NCBI GenBank assembly: GCA_965276785.1 | Contig: OZ255629.1 | Span: 4,154,001-4,218,000 of the forward strand | Length of the DNA: 64,000 nucleotides | DNA from: LMUY01 sp965276785 | Lineage (GTDB): Bacteria; Pseudomonadota; Alphaproteobacteria; Acetobacterales; Acetobacteraceae | Direction of reading: 5' to 3' | Shown here: positions 8,272 to 17,048 of the stretch, piece by piece | Position numbering within the stretch: position 1 is the stretch's first letter | How the letters are laid out: each line of letters opens with the position of its first letter | Translations under genes and position numbers: made by a program | Notes under the pieces: model-generated | The model's database searches: none | What the model was told of the DNA's origin: nothing | The model's input: only the letters and a program-made list of their open reading frames with translations

Positions 8272-8784
8272 TTAGGCGTTGGCGATCGGGCTCGCCGTTT
8301 GCTTCCTCGCCTGCCACAGCGACACGAAGTCGATCGGCTGCAACAAGACCGGCGGGAAGCCGCCATCGCGCGTGACGTCGGCCAGGATGTTGCGGGCGTA
8401 GGGGAACAGCAGGCGCGGGCACTCGATGAGCAGCACCGGCTCGACGGCGTTATCGGGCACGCCGTTCAAGGTGAACACGCCGGCGTAGGACAGCTCGGCG
8501 ATGAACACGACCCGGGCGCCCTCGTCCTTAGGTTCGGTTGCCTCGGCCTTGACCACCAGCACCACTTCGAACGTGCTGCCCTCCTCCAGCCGGCGCGCCT
8601 GGACGTCGAGGTTGATCTGTACGTTCGGTTGCGCCCGCAGGCTGGTGAAGATCTCCGGCGCACCCGGCACTTCGAACGACAAGTCCTTCACGAACTGGAT
8701 GTTGACGGTGAGTGGCGGTGCGGGCGGCGCGCCGTTGGCGGTGCCGGCAGGGGTCCCTTGCGGCGCGGGCGTGATTTCGGACAT
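8272..8784 (-). CDS. secB: Protein-export chaperone SecB
   Basis: 170 residues from the ATG at 8784 (MSEITPAPQ). SecB is a tetrameric cytosolic chaperone that holds preproteins unfolded and hands them to SecA. Family segments are visible: VQFVKDLSFE-like NIQFVKDLSFEVPGAP, YAGVFTL, LLIECPRLLFPYARNILADV and GGFPPVLLQPIDF. A low-complexity Pro/Ala stretch precedes the core, as in many alphaproteobacterial SecB proteins. The upstream neighbour on the same strand is a phosphatase, and a Tim44-like gene is divergent, a grouping often found around secB in this class. Confidence 0.95.
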   Translation of the reverse strand: MSEITPAPQGTPAGTANGAPPAPPLTVNIQFVKDLSFEVPGAPEIFTSLRAQPNVQINLDVQARRLEEGSTFEVVLVVKAEATEPKDEGARVVFIAELSYAGVFTLNGVPDNAVEPVLLIECPRLLFPYARNILADVTRDGGFPPVLLQPIDFVSLWQARKQTASPIANA

Positions 8785-8833
8785 GGCGGGCGGCTCCTGG
8801 AGGCGGGTCTCGGGCGGGCGGTAGCACGGCTGG

Positions 8834-9388
8834 TTAGTGCTTCCAAACAATGTCCGCCGGGGCGGCCGTGCGGGGGTCGTAGCGCAGCCAGGCGCCGTTC
8901 TCGACGCTGCGGCCGGTGAGCGCCAGGATGAAGCCCCAGTGGCTTACCACCAGCGTGCGCTGCCAATCGGGGTGGGCCGCCATCTCGGTGCGGAATTGGT
9001 TGGCGCGGGCGATCACATGTTCGGCCGGCTCGTTTTGCGCGGGCCACCAGACGTCGTCGAGCGCGGAGAAATCGTGTTGGGGCCAGCTTTGCCGCAGGTC
9101 CGCCACCTTGCTGCCGACGTCGCACGTGAAGGCGAAGCGCTCCCGCACGGCGACGTTGACCAGCACCGCCAATCCGAGGCGCCGGGCCAGCGGCGCCGCC
9201 GTCTGCAACGCGCGGGTGTAGGGGGAGGCGACGATGTGGCGGATGCCCGCCTCGGCCAGCGCCGCCGCAGCCTGTTCGGCTTGTTCGTGGCCGAGCGCGG
9301 TCAGCGCCGGGTCGATCAGGCCGGGGTCCTTGCGGGTGGCGGTGAAGTGGAGGTTAAATTCGCTTTGCCCATGGCGCAGGAGGATCAT
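8834..9388 (-). CDS. Histidine phosphatase family protein
   Basis: 184 residues from the ATG at 9388 (MILLRHGQSEFN). The phosphohistidine motif LRHGQSE sits at the very N-terminus. The second conserved elements are ASPYTRALQTA and VVSHWGFILALTG, the latter carrying the second active-site His. Such enzymes remove phosphate from small metabolites, sugar phosphates or proteins; sequence alone does not decide. It is transcribed towards secB with a 49-base gap. A farther start at 9424 is possible but would only add a 12-residue polar tail. Confidence 0.85.
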   Translation of the reverse strand: MILLRHGQSEFNLHFTATRKDPGLIDPALTALGHEQAEQAAAALAEAGIRHIVASPYTRALQTAAPLARRLGLAVLVNVAVRERFAFTCDVGSKVADLRQSWPQHDFSALDDVWWPAQNEPAEHVIARANQFRTEMAAHPDWQRTLVVSHWGFILALTGRSVENGAWLRYDPRTAAPADIVWKH

Positions 9389-9510
9389 CGGGTGTCCCGT
9401 AGCTGACCGTGGGACGCCGGGCAAATGCCGCTGCGCCGTTCAGACGGTCTTTACGTGTGTTGTGCTAGCTTGGCCGCATCCCAATCTGTGCTGGAATAGG
9501 AGTGGTCGCG

Positions 9511-10173
9511 ATGGGTGCAGGTGGTTTCCCGATTGACCTCGTGCTGTTTGGCATGATCGCCGCATTTTTGGTGCTGCGGCTGCGCAGCATCTTGGGCCGG
9601 CGGGATGGGTATGAGCCGAGCCAAGGTGCTGCGCGCCCGGCGGGCCGCCCGGCCGGCCCGGTGATCGAGGGCAAGGCGGAGCCGCCGGCCGCTGCCAGCC
9701 GCCCGGTGCCGGAGCAGGGAAGCAGCCTTGGCCAAACGCTGGCCCGCATCGCTCGGGTGGACCCGGCGTTCGATGCACAACGCTTCCTCGCCGGAGCCGA
9801 AGCGGCGTTCCGTCTGATTGTGGCCGAGTTCGCTGCCGGCCATCGGGATGCGCTGCGGCCGTTGTTGACCGAGCAGACCTTTGGCGTGTTCGACGGGGTG
9901 ATCGCGGCTCGTGAGACGGCGGGAGAAACCCAGACCAGCGAAATTCGTGGTGTGCACGAGGCCGTGATTGAACAGGCGACGCTGAACGGCACGATGGCCG
10001 AGGTCACCGTCCGCTTCGTGTCGGACCAGATCAGCCAGACGTTGAACCGGCAGGGCCAGGTTGTCGCCGGCGCGGACGCCGTGACCGAGTTGCGGGATGT
10101 TTGGAGCTTCTTGCGGGACTTGTCGGTCCGCAACGACCCCACCTGGCGGCTGACGCAGGCGCATTCGGCCTGA
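9511..10173 (+). CDS. Tim44/TimA-like membrane-anchored protein
   Basis: 220 residues from the ATG at 9511; AGGAG is eight bases upstream, favouring it over the GTG at 9502. One N-terminal membrane helix (DLVLFGMIAAFLVLRLRSIL) is followed by a Pro/Ala-rich linker and a C-terminal Tim44-like domain (FLAGAEAAFRLIVAEFAAG, LRPLLTEQTFGVFDGVI, DVWSFLRDL). Alphaproteobacterial Tim44-like proteins sit at the inner membrane and are thought to relate to the mitochondrial import motor subunit; their bacterial role is unsettled. Its position divergent from the secB group fits a protein-translocation theme. Confidence 0.85.
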   Translation: MGAGGFPIDLVLFGMIAAFLVLRLRSILGRRDGYEPSQGAARPAGRPAGPVIEGKAEPPAAASRPVPEQGSSLGQTLARIARVDPAFDAQRFLAGAEAAFRLIVAEFAAGHRDALRPLLTEQTFGVFDGVIAARETAGETQTSEIRGVHEAVIEQATLNGTMAEVTVRFVSDQISQTLNRQGQVVAGADAVTELRDVWSFLRDLSVRNDPTWRLTQAHSA

Positions 10174-10291
10174 TACGATGTTGCAACGAGGTTGGGCGGA
10201 AAGAAGCAGCGTTGTCTGCCGCCATCTCGCCGCCCTTGAGTTGGCGGATGACTGAGTGGGCGGATGACGCTTCGCTCTTTGGCCCTGCGCC

Positions 10292-11083
10292 ATGGGTCAT
10301 CGAGTGTTAGAGGCGCGACCACGGATTGCGCTATTCGTGACGTGCCTGGTGGATCTTTATCGGCCGACAGTCGGGTTTGCCGCCATCCGGTTGCTTGAAG
10401 CGGCGGGCTGCCATGTCGAGGTGCCGCGAGCGCAGACCTGTTGCGGCCAGCCGGCCTACAACACGGGGGACCGTGCCACCGCGCGGGACTTGGCGCGCGG
10501 AATTTTGGACGCATTCGGCGGTTACGATTACGTGGTCGTGCCCTCCGGTTCGTGTGGCGGCATGTTGTCGCACCATCTGCCGGGCTTGTTCGAGGACGAC
10601 CCCAACCTGCGTGCTCGAGCGCAAGCTTTGGCCGATCGCAGCTATGAGCTGGTCGCGTTCCTCGTGGATGTCCTCGGGGTAGAGCGCGTTGCCGCCCAGT
10701 GCCCGGCCACGGCCACCTACCATGACGGTTGCTCCGGCCTGCGCGAGTTGGGCGTAAAGGCCCAGCCGCGGCGCCTGCTGGCCACGGTGGAAGGCTTGCA
10801 GCTTACCGAGATGGCAGAGCCGGAGGTTTGCTGCGGCTTTGGCGGCACGTTCTGCGTCAAGTATCCGGAGATCTCCGCCCGCATGGTGTCGGACAAGACC
10901 AAGGACGTGACGGCGAGCGGGGCGGATTTGCTGCTGTCTGGCGATCTCGGCTGCTTGCTGAACATGGCAGGCCGGCTCTCCCGCGAGGGCAGCCCGGTGG
11001 CGGTGCGTCACGTGGCTGAGGTGCTCGCCGGGATGACGGAGGAGGTCGCTCCGATCGGGGCACCACGACGCGACCGCGGGTGA
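10292..11083 (+). CDS. CCG-domain Fe-S protein (LutA/YkgE/GlpC-like)
   Basis: 263 residues with two cysteine-rich CCG repeats: QTCCGQPAYNTGD with SGSCGGM in the first half, and EVCCGFGGTFCVKYPEIS in the second. These bind an Fe-S cluster or link to heterodisulfide-reductase-like catalysis. In LutA/YkgE the protein works with LutB and LutC in L-lactate oxidation to pyruvate. Neither partner is present within the window, so this is an orphan copy and may serve another oxidase. The ATG at 10292 is used; a GTG at 10304 is an alternative. Confidence 0.85.
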   Translation: MGHRVLEARPRIALFVTCLVDLYRPTVGFAAIRLLEAAGCHVEVPRAQTCCGQPAYNTGDRATARDLARGILDAFGGYDYVVVPSGSCGGMLSHHLPGLFEDDPNLRARAQALADRSYELVAFLVDVLGVERVAAQCPATATYHDGCSGLRELGVKAQPRRLLATVEGLQLTEMAEPEVCCGFGGTFCVKYPEISARMVSDKTKDVTASGADLLLSGDLGCLLNMAGRLSREGSPVAVRHVAEVLAGMTEEVAPIGAPRRDRG

Positions 11084-11153
11084 GACCAGGCTTACTTCCG
11101 CCTCGTCTGACGACGGATGGATGGCAAGGGTCAAGCTCACGCGCTCAGCTCAG

Positions 11154-12098
11154 CTAGTTCTGCGTCAGCACTCGCGAGAGCAGGCCGTGCGTTGAACTCG
11201 GGGACGCGCGGTGTCCGATTGTTACGGTGGCGGTCAGACCGGCAGCCAAATGGATGCTGGCTGGCACTGAGTCGATGTGGATGCGGACGGGGATGCGCTG
11301 CGCCAGCCGCACCCAGGTGAACACCGGATTGACCGAGGCGAGGCCGAGCGCGCCCGGATCCGTGTTCGGCGTGGTGATGCCGCGGGCGATGCTGTCAACA
11401 TGGCCGCGCACCGGCTGATTGCCATAGCCCATCAGCACCGCGAGCGCCGGGTCGCCGACGTGGATGCCGGCGAGCTTGGTCTCCTCGAAGAAGCCTGCCA
11501 CCCAGTAACTGTCGCTGTCCAGCAGCGAGATGTTGCGCATGCCGGGGGTGGCGTAATCCCCCTCGCGCAGCAGCAGATTGGTGACGTAGCCGTTGACCGG
11601 GGAGAGCACTTTGGTTCGGTCCAGGTTGATATGGGCTTGGCTGAGCTGGGCAAGCGCGCCGGCATAGGCGGCGGCGGCCATTTCGGCACTGGCATCGTAA
11701 ATCTGCCGCTCCTCCTCGGAGGTGGAAAGTGTGGTCAGTTGCAGCCGCCGGGTTGCCTCCGCCCGCTTGGCTTTGAGGTCGGACAGCTTGCTGTTGACAT
11801 TGGCCTCGGCCGTGGCGACGGCGACTTGGTAGTCGACCGGGTCGATTTCGTAGAGCACGTCGCCGCGGTGAATGGCCTGGTTGTCGGCGACGTGGATACG
11901 GGTGATCTGGCCGGAGACTTGCGGCGCGACGTTCACGACGTCTGCAATGACTTGGCCATCCCGGGTCCAAGGCCCGGTGGCATAGGTACGCCAAACCAGC
12001 ACGCCTGCGACCAAGGCCACCGCCAGCAGCAGCATTGTCACCAGCATGCGGGCGGCGCGGCGGGCTTTGCCGAACATCAGCGAGGCGGTCCCCCACAT
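11154..12098 (-). CDS. HlyD/EmrA-type membrane fusion protein of an AaeA-like efflux pump
   Basis: 314 residues from the ATG at 12098. There is one N-terminal membrane helix (MLVTMLLLAVALVAGVLVW), then a lipoyl-like half (APQVSGQITRIHVADNQAIH), a coiled-coil hairpin with Lys/Arg/Ala repeats, and the second lipoyl half (TKVLSPVNGYVTNLLLREGD). This periplasmic adaptor would link the inner-membrane FUSC protein to an outer-membrane channel. It starts seven bases after the DUF1656 gene and completes an aaeXAB-like cassette, typically exporting aromatic acids. The order here is B-X-A rather than X-A-B. Confidence 0.88.
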   Translation of the reverse strand: MWGTASLMFGKARRAARMLVTMLLLAVALVAGVLVWRTYATGPWTRDGQVIADVVNVAPQVSGQITRIHVADNQAIHRGDVLYEIDPVDYQVAVATAEANVNSKLSDLKAKRAEATRRLQLTTLSTSEEERQIYDASAEMAAAAYAGALAQLSQAHINLDRTKVLSPVNGYVTNLLLREGDYATPGMRNISLLDSDSYWVAGFFEETKLAGIHVGDPALAVLMGYGNQPVRGHVDSIARGITTPNTDPGALGLASVNPVFTWVRLAQRIPVRIHIDSVPASIHLAAGLTATVTIGHRASPSSTHGLLSRVLTQN

Positions 12099-12105
12099 TT
12101 GAATG

Positions 12106-12300
12106 TTAGAAGATGGCGACCAGAGCACCCAGGATACAGACATAGAGCGCCGCTTCCATCAGCGGCGGGTTCCAGACCCAGTGGTCCACTCGCAGCCGGT
12201 CGAGCAGCCAACTCAGCGGCAGCCAGATTACTCCCGCGGCGAACAGGTAGACCAGCAATGGGGCCAGATACACGCCGGCGATATCGGTCTCGCGCCACAT
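12106..12300 (-). CDS. DUF1656 small membrane protein (AaeX-like)
   Basis: 64 residues with two membrane helices (VYLAPLLVYLFAAGVIWLPL and ALYVCILGALVAIF). The family (DUF1656, AaeX) is almost always encoded beside FUSC-type and HlyD-type efflux genes, as here. It lies between the FUSC gene upstream and the adaptor gene downstream, all on the minus strand. Its exact role in the pump is unknown. Confidence 0.85.
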   Translation of the reverse strand: MWRETDIAGVYLAPLLVYLFAAGVIWLPLSWLLDRLRVDHWVWNPPLMEAALYVCILGALVAIF

Positions 12301-12303
12301 GGC

Positions 12304-12347
12304 TTAGAGCATGTTTGCTTCTCACAGGCGAAGCAAGCATGCTCTAA
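12304..12347. repeat. Near-perfect 18-bp inverted repeat (TTAGAGCATG...CATGCTCTAA)
   Basis: Arms TTAGAGCATGTTTGCTTC and GAAGCAAGCATGCTCTAA differ at one position and enclose an eight-base loop. It sits between the FUSC gene and the DUF1656 gene, inside the efflux operon. It can form a strong hairpin but has no clean T-run. A related element with the same TTAGAGCA/TGCTCTA ends occurs at 16938-16981, suggesting a dispersed palindromic repeat family. Confidence 0.75.
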
Positions 12348-12356
12348 CTCTTTGTT

Positions 12357-14357
12357 TTAGCGAGTAGCTTTATTGGTCGCTGATCGCGTTTGTAACGATG
12401 ATGCTCCGGGCATCACGCCGTAATGGTGCAGAGCGCGCCTTTGCGCCGCGAGCAAGCGGGCGGCGGCGTCGAGCCCGGAGGCGGTTTGCAGGCCCGCAGG
12501 GACCCGGCACACTACATCCGCGGCTTGCTTGAGCAGCACCGGGTCGCCGGACAGCAGGGCGGAGCGGGCGGCGTCGCGGGCCGGGGCGGGCAGGCCGGCG
12601 CGCAAGCCGGACCAGGCGCGGCGCAGTTCGAGGTCCAGGTCGGTCAACGCACCCAGCCGCCGCAGCACGGCGCGGCGGGCGAGGGTGGGCCGGCCGGCCC
12701 ATAGTTCGGCCTGCGCCATGCGGTCATAGTCGCGCAGATTGATGCTCGCGGGCTGCAGCGCGCGGCCGTGGCGCAGGGTGAACTGCAGGTCCCCGACCAC
12801 CGCACCCGCGATGCGGAGCAGACGGCGCCGCCGCGAGACCGGCAGCACCAGGCGGAACGCCAGCACCATGAAGCCGATGGCCATGCATTGCACCAGGACG
12901 GTGTTGAGGAACACGCCGAGGTCGAAGCTCTGGACGTTGGAGGGCCCGAGCAGCAGGGCGAAGTAGAGCAGGAACCCGGCGCTGAACCGCTGCAGCCGCG
13001 GATGGCGGCCGGCCAGGACCAAGGCGAACGCGAAGGGCGCCAGCACCAGGGCGAACGGCACGAAGCCGGAGGTGAGCGGCAGCAGCACAAACCCGGCCAG
13101 GCCGGCGGCGAGCGCGGCCGGCAGCAGCGCTACGCCCATCGCCTCGCCGGCGGCGGTCGGGTTCGGCGTCATGCCGAGCAGGGCAGTGAACGCCGCTTGT
13201 TGCACCAACAGCCCGGTCGAGCCCGGCCAGCCCGCCACCACGCAGAACACGCAGCCGCCAGCCACCGCGATGATGGTGCGGACGGCGCTCAGCGCGGCGC
13301 CGACGACGTCGTTGTGCCGGCTGATACGCACCCGCCGCCCGACCCGGCCGCCTTGCGCCAGCACGCGCAGCCCTTCCATGGCAGCGGCGTGCTGGGCCAG
13401 AAGTTCGCGCGTCCGCTCGGCAGCGAAGGCGGCAGCCGCGGTCTCGGGCGCTGCTGGCGGGGCGGCCGCGGCACGCGACCGCAGCGTGGCAGCGGCGGCG
13501 TCCACCCAGACGCCGGCCGCCGGGCCGGGCGGTGCGGCGGCGATGGCCCGGCTGGCGGAGAGCATGCCGAGCAGCCCGGCGATGGCCGTCATTCCCCCGT
13601 CGCGCCGGGCGGCACCACCATGCAACTCGCTGGCGGCGTAGTTCGCCTCGGTTTGCAGCGCCAGAATGGGTGTGCCCATCTGCACGCTGGCCCACTCGCC
13701 CGGCGAGGTCCGGCGCTCGAGCGTGGCAATCGCCAGACGTGTCACGGCCGCGCTGTGGGCCTGCAGCGCGGCCAGCAGCGCCTCGTAGGCCGCGGGGCGG
13801 GCGAGCAGCAGATTGACCACCGCTACCGACACGATGCCGATCAAGATCGCGGCCACCCGGTTCAGCGTGGCCGTTAATGCGCCATCCGGCGAGTCGATGC
13901 TGCTGACTGCGATGATACCCACGGTGTAGCCCGCGAGCGCCGCGCCATAGGAGCGGAAGTCCCGTAGCAGGGACGCAACGAAGGTGCAGGCGCCGAGCCA
14001 CAAGGTGAAGGCGAGCAGCAGCATGGTGCGGTTCTGTGGGAACGCGGCGATAAGGCCGAGCGCCACGGCGCCCCCCAGAATGGTGCCGCCGGTGCGCCAG
14101 AACGCCTTGCTCAGCGCCATCCCAGGCGAGGGCTGCGCCACGATGGCCACGCATACGCCAGCGCTGGACGCGCTATCGAGCTGCAGGGCGAAGGCGACGA
14201 AATATGCGAGCAGCAACGCCGCCGTGGTGCGGATGGCGAACGGCACGGCATCCGCCGGAAAGCCCGGCAGGGGCAGGAGGTCGTGGCGGGAGAGAGCGTC
14301 GTCTGACACGGCAAACCCCGGTTTGGTGGTGAGCTTCAGTCTGGCCGAGAACGCCAT
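12357..14357 (-). CDS. FUSC family inner-membrane efflux protein (AaeB-like)
   Basis: 666 residues with two membrane blocks of several helices (roughly residues 40-185 and 360-505), each followed by a soluble helical domain, the usual AaeB/FUSC layout. An aromatic-acid or biocide efflux role is known for the family and supported by the DUF1656 and HlyD-type genes that follow. The ATG at 14357 is used; a GTG at 14309 (VSDDALSRHD) is an alternative because the first 16 residues are not membrane-related. The gene is divergent from ssuA, leaving 124 bases for promoters. Confidence 0.88.
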   Translation of the reverse strand: MAFSARLKLTTKPGFAVSDDALSRHDLLPLPGFPADAVPFAIRTTAALLLAYFVAFALQLDSASSAGVCVAIVAQPSPGMALSKAFWRTGGTILGGAVALGLIAAFPQNRTMLLLAFTLWLGACTFVASLLRDFRSYGAALAGYTVGIIAVSSIDSPDGALTATLNRVAAILIGIVSVAVVNLLLARPAAYEALLAALQAHSAAVTRLAIATLERRTSPGEWASVQMGTPILALQTEANYAASELHGGAARRDGGMTAIAGLLGMLSASRAIAAAPPGPAAGVWVDAAAATLRSRAAAAPPAAPETAAAAFAAERTRELLAQHAAAMEGLRVLAQGGRVGRRVRISRHNDVVGAALSAVRTIIAVAGGCVFCVVAGWPGSTGLLVQQAAFTALLGMTPNPTAAGEAMGVALLPAALAAGLAGFVLLPLTSGFVPFALVLAPFAFALVLAGRHPRLQRFSAGFLLYFALLLGPSNVQSFDLGVFLNTVLVQCMAIGFMVLAFRLVLPVSRRRRLLRIAGAVVGDLQFTLRHGRALQPASINLRDYDRMAQAELWAGRPTLARRAVLRRLGALTDLDLELRRAWSGLRAGLPAPARDAARSALLSGDPVLLKQAADVVCRVPAGLQTASGLDAAARLLAAQRRALHHYGVMPGASSLQTRSATNKATR

Positions 14358-14481
14358 GCTCCCGCCAGGGGCGGCGAGAGCATGCGCTGCTCCGGCGCGG
14401 CAGAACTTTGCCGAACCATGCTGTTGCCCCGCTGTCCGGCCCTTTGCATGTTTAAGCCTACCGGTTGGTGGGGGTTCGTGC

Positions 14482-15459
14482 GTGGATAGCAGGCTGACCA
14501 GGCGGGCCTTTGGGCGGACCTTGGCGCGGGGCTTTGGGTTGAGCTTAGGGGCGCTCGCCCTGCCCGCCCTAGCGCAGGCCGCGAGTGCGCCGGCCCGGAT
14601 CGGCTATCAGAAAAGCGGCTCGCTGGTGCTGGTGCGCCAGCAGGACCTGCTCCGTCCGTCGGGTGTTGCCGCCGAGTGGGTTGAGTTCCCCTCCGGGCCG
14701 CCGCTGCTGGAAGCGCTGGCCGCGGGTGCGGTGGATTTCGGCGCCACCGGCGATACGCCGGCGATCTTCGCCCAAGCCGCCGGAACCGACCTGCTCTATG
14801 TTGGCGCGCAACCGACCTCGGGCGCCAGCGAAGCCATTTTGGTGCCCGCCACCTCCGCGGTCCGCACGGTGGCCGAATTGCGCGGCAAGCGGGTGGCGTT
14901 CACCCGCGGGTCCAGCGCGCACGCTGCGGTGCTGCTGAACTTGGCCGCGGCGGGGCTGACCATGGCCGACGTCCAGCCCGTGGCGCTGCAGCCGCCCGAT
15001 GCCGCGGCTGCGTTCCGCTCGGGCGCGGTCGACGCCTGGGCGATTTGGGATCCGTTCTTTGCGATGGCCCAATTGGAGCCCACCACCCGCGTGCTGATCA
15101 CCGACGAGGTTGCGGCGCCGTCGAATTCGTTCTTCCTGGCCAGCCGCCGCTTTGCCGAGCGGCAGCCGCAGGCCGTGCTGGCGCTGCTCGACGCCATCAA
15201 TTCCGCGGCCGCTTGGGCGCAGGGTCACCCCGAGGAGTTGGCTGGGGTGATGGCAAAGGTCACAGGAGTGCCGCTCGCCGCCGAGCGCGTGGCGGCGCCG
15301 CGCGGCGTCTACACGGTGCGGCGGATGGACGATGCCATCGTCGTCCGGCAGCAGCATATCGCCGACCTGTTTGCCCAAGCGCGCATCATTCCAACCAAGA
15401 TCGACGTGCGCTCCATTGTTTGGACGCCACCACAGCAAACCACGGGGAGCCGTCAATGA
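14482..15459 (+). CDS. ssuA: Aliphatic sulfonate-binding periplasmic protein, SsuA-like
   Basis: 325 residues from a GTG at 14482. A twin-arginine-like signal (TRRAFGRTLARGF, then GLSLGALALPALAQA) directs it to the periplasm. The mature part starts with RIGYQKSGSLVLVRQ and contains EWVEFPSGPPLLEALAAG, DFGATGDTPAIFAQAA and DAWAIWDPFFA, the classical SsuA/TauA pattern for binding alkanesulfonates. It overlaps the start of ssuD by four bases (ATGA). The permease and ATPase genes usually found with it are absent here. The substrate is assigned from family and neighbour. Confidence 0.88.
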   Translation: MDSRLTRRAFGRTLARGFGLSLGALALPALAQAASAPARIGYQKSGSLVLVRQQDLLRPSGVAAEWVEFPSGPPLLEALAAGAVDFGATGDTPAIFAQAAGTDLLYVGAQPTSGASEAILVPATSAVRTVAELRGKRVAFTRGSSAHAAVLLNLAAAGLTMADVQPVALQPPDAAAAFRSGAVDAWAIWDPFFAMAQLEPTTRVLITDEVAAPSNSFFLASRRFAERQPQAVLALLDAINSAAAWAQGHPEELAGVMAKVTGVPLAAERVAAPRGVYTVRRMDDAIVVRQQHIADLFAQARIIPTKIDVRSIVWTPPQQTTGSRQ

Positions 15460-16664
15460 ACGCCCAAACCGGCCGTCTTACGCCAGAGCACCGCCACGGC
15501 AGCGACCCGCTCGATTTTCTCTGGTTCCTGCCGACGGGCGGCGACGGCCGCTATCTCGGCACGGAACAGGGGACGCGGCAAAACGACAACCGCTACTTGC
15601 GGCAGGTCGCCCAGGCGGCGGACCAACTCGGCTATCATGGCGTGCTGCTGCCCACCGGGCGAGGCTGCCAGGATGCCTGGATCACGGCGGCCACCATCGC
15701 CCCGTTCACCGAGCGGCTGCGCTACCTGGTGGCACTGCGCCCCGGTGCCGTGGTGCCCGGCGAGGCCGCCCGCGCCGCCGCCACTTTCGATCGGGCGACG
15801 GACGGGCGATTGATGCTCAATGTGGTGGCAGGCGGCTCGCCGGGAGACTTGGCCGGCGACGGGATCACACTCGGGCACGATGAGCGCTATGCCGAAGCCG
15901 CCGAGTTCCTGCACATCTTCCGCGGCTTCATGCGCGGCGACACGGTGAGTTTCAGCGGCAAGTACCTGTCGAGCACGCGGGGCAAGCTGGTGTTCCCGCC
16001 CGTGCAGTCGCCTTCCCCGCCGCTGTATTTCGGCGGCTCATCGGCGCCAGCGCGCCAACTCGCGGCCGAGCAGTGCGACGTTTATCTCACCTGGGGCGAA
16101 CCGCCCGCGATGGTGGCGGACAAGCTCGAGGATGTGCGCCGCCGGGCCGCGGCACTCGGGCGCACGCTGCGCTACGGCATCCGGCTGCACTTCATCGTGC
16201 GGGAGACCGAGGGCGAGGCGTGGGACGCGGCCCGCAGGCTGATCCGTCATTTGTCGGACGACACGATCGCGAGCGCGCAGGCCAAGCTGGCCGCCGGGTC
16301 GGACAGCGAGGGCCAGCGGCGGATGCTGGACCTGCATGGCGGTTCGCGCGAGCGGCTAGAGGTGGCGCCGAACCTTTGGGCTGGCGTGGGCTTGGTGCGC
16401 GGCGGCGCCGGCACCGCGCTGGTGGGGGATCCGGAGACGGTGGCGGTGCGTATCCGCGATTATCAGGCCCTTGGCATCGATACCGTTATCGGCAGTGGCT
16501 TTCCGCATCTTGAGGAGTGCTACCGCACGGCCGAACTGCTGTTCCCATTGCTGAACACCACGGGCGTGACTCGGCGGCTGCCCGGCGGCCCCGGCATGCT
16601 CACGGGCGGCGGCAGCCTGAGCACCGACTGGCTGCCGACGGGGGCGGCGAACGGCGGGATTTAG
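15456..16664 (+). CDS. ssuD: FMNH2-dependent alkanesulfonate monooxygenase, SsuD-like
   Basis: 402 residues. SsuD cleaves the C-S bond of alkanesulfonates using reduced flavin and oxygen, releasing sulfite and an aldehyde. Visible family segments are FLWFLPTGGDGRYLGT, GYHGVLLPTGRGCQDAW, RYLVALRPG, DGRLMLNVVAGGSPGDL and TYL-like VYLTWGEPP. The start ATG overlaps the ssuA stop, so translation is coupled. No flavin reductase (SsuE) or SsuBC transporter follows; the downstream 700 bases hold only gene fragments. The C-terminus is slightly longer than in E. coli SsuD. Confidence 0.9.
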   Translation: MNAQTGRLTPEHRHGSDPLDFLWFLPTGGDGRYLGTEQGTRQNDNRYLRQVAQAADQLGYHGVLLPTGRGCQDAWITAATIAPFTERLRYLVALRPGAVVPGEAARAAATFDRATDGRLMLNVVAGGSPGDLAGDGITLGHDERYAEAAEFLHIFRGFMRGDTVSFSGKYLSSTRGKLVFPPVQSPSPPLYFGGSSAPARQLAAEQCDVYLTWGEPPAMVADKLEDVRRRAAALGRTLRYGIRLHFIVRETEGEAWDAARRLIRHLSDDTIASAQAKLAAGSDSEGQRRMLDLHGGSRERLEVAPNLWAGVGLVRGGAGTALVGDPETVAVRIRDYQALGIDTVIGSGFPHLEECYRTAELLFPLLNTTGVTRRLPGGPGMLTGGGSLSTDWLPTGAANGGI

Positions 16665-16719
16665 GCGATTGGCTAAAAGCGCCCAGCCGAAGGGCAGAAC
16701 TTAGGCAAACAGCTGTCGT

Positions 16720-16835
16720 TTCCAACTTGACTTGCGAAACATTATAGCCGCTTGAAGTCGATTTGTACGTTCGTGCATGTCGATTTCGAACTGCCGGGCG
16801 ATCTCGTCGCGCAAGTCAATCAACCGCTAGACCAG
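16720..16835 (-). pseudogene. Fragment of an IS630-family transposase
   Basis: Read on the minus strand, a short frame gives RLIDLRDEIARQFEIDMHER, then a degraded tail containing MFRK. This resembles the helix-turn-helix region of IS630 transposases (W-R-x-x-D-L-R-x-x-I, then L-H-E-R-T, then L-G-F-R-K). A TAG codon stands where the conserved Trp would be expected, and no longer frame surrounds it. The rest of the element and its terminal repeats are not recognisable. Assignment is by motif only. Confidence 0.4.
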
Positions 16836-16937
16836 CATCCCAGCCGCTTGCGCCGCCGCCGCTCTGCCGTGCCCTTCGAGCCAACGCCGTCGTGCCGCAC
16901 CAACTCACAATCGAGTCACCGCGTCGGGCGGCTGGTG

Positions 16938-16981
16938 TTAGAGCACGGGCGCTTGGCCGATGAGAACGGGGCATGCTCTAG
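16938..16981. repeat. Degenerate copy of the TTAGAGCA palindrome
   Basis: The sequence starts TTAGAGCACGG and ends GGGGCATGCTCTAG, sharing its ends with the near-perfect inverted repeat at 12304-12347, with the same 44-base span. The inner stem is largely lost. It lies in the gene-poor stretch 16665-17384, which otherwise holds only fragments. Confidence 0.45.
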
Positions 16982-17048
16982 GTGCGGAAGCAACTTCTAC
17001 CTGCGGACTTGGTTTAATTTCGCCGAGGGCGCAATCGGGGCGGAGTGA

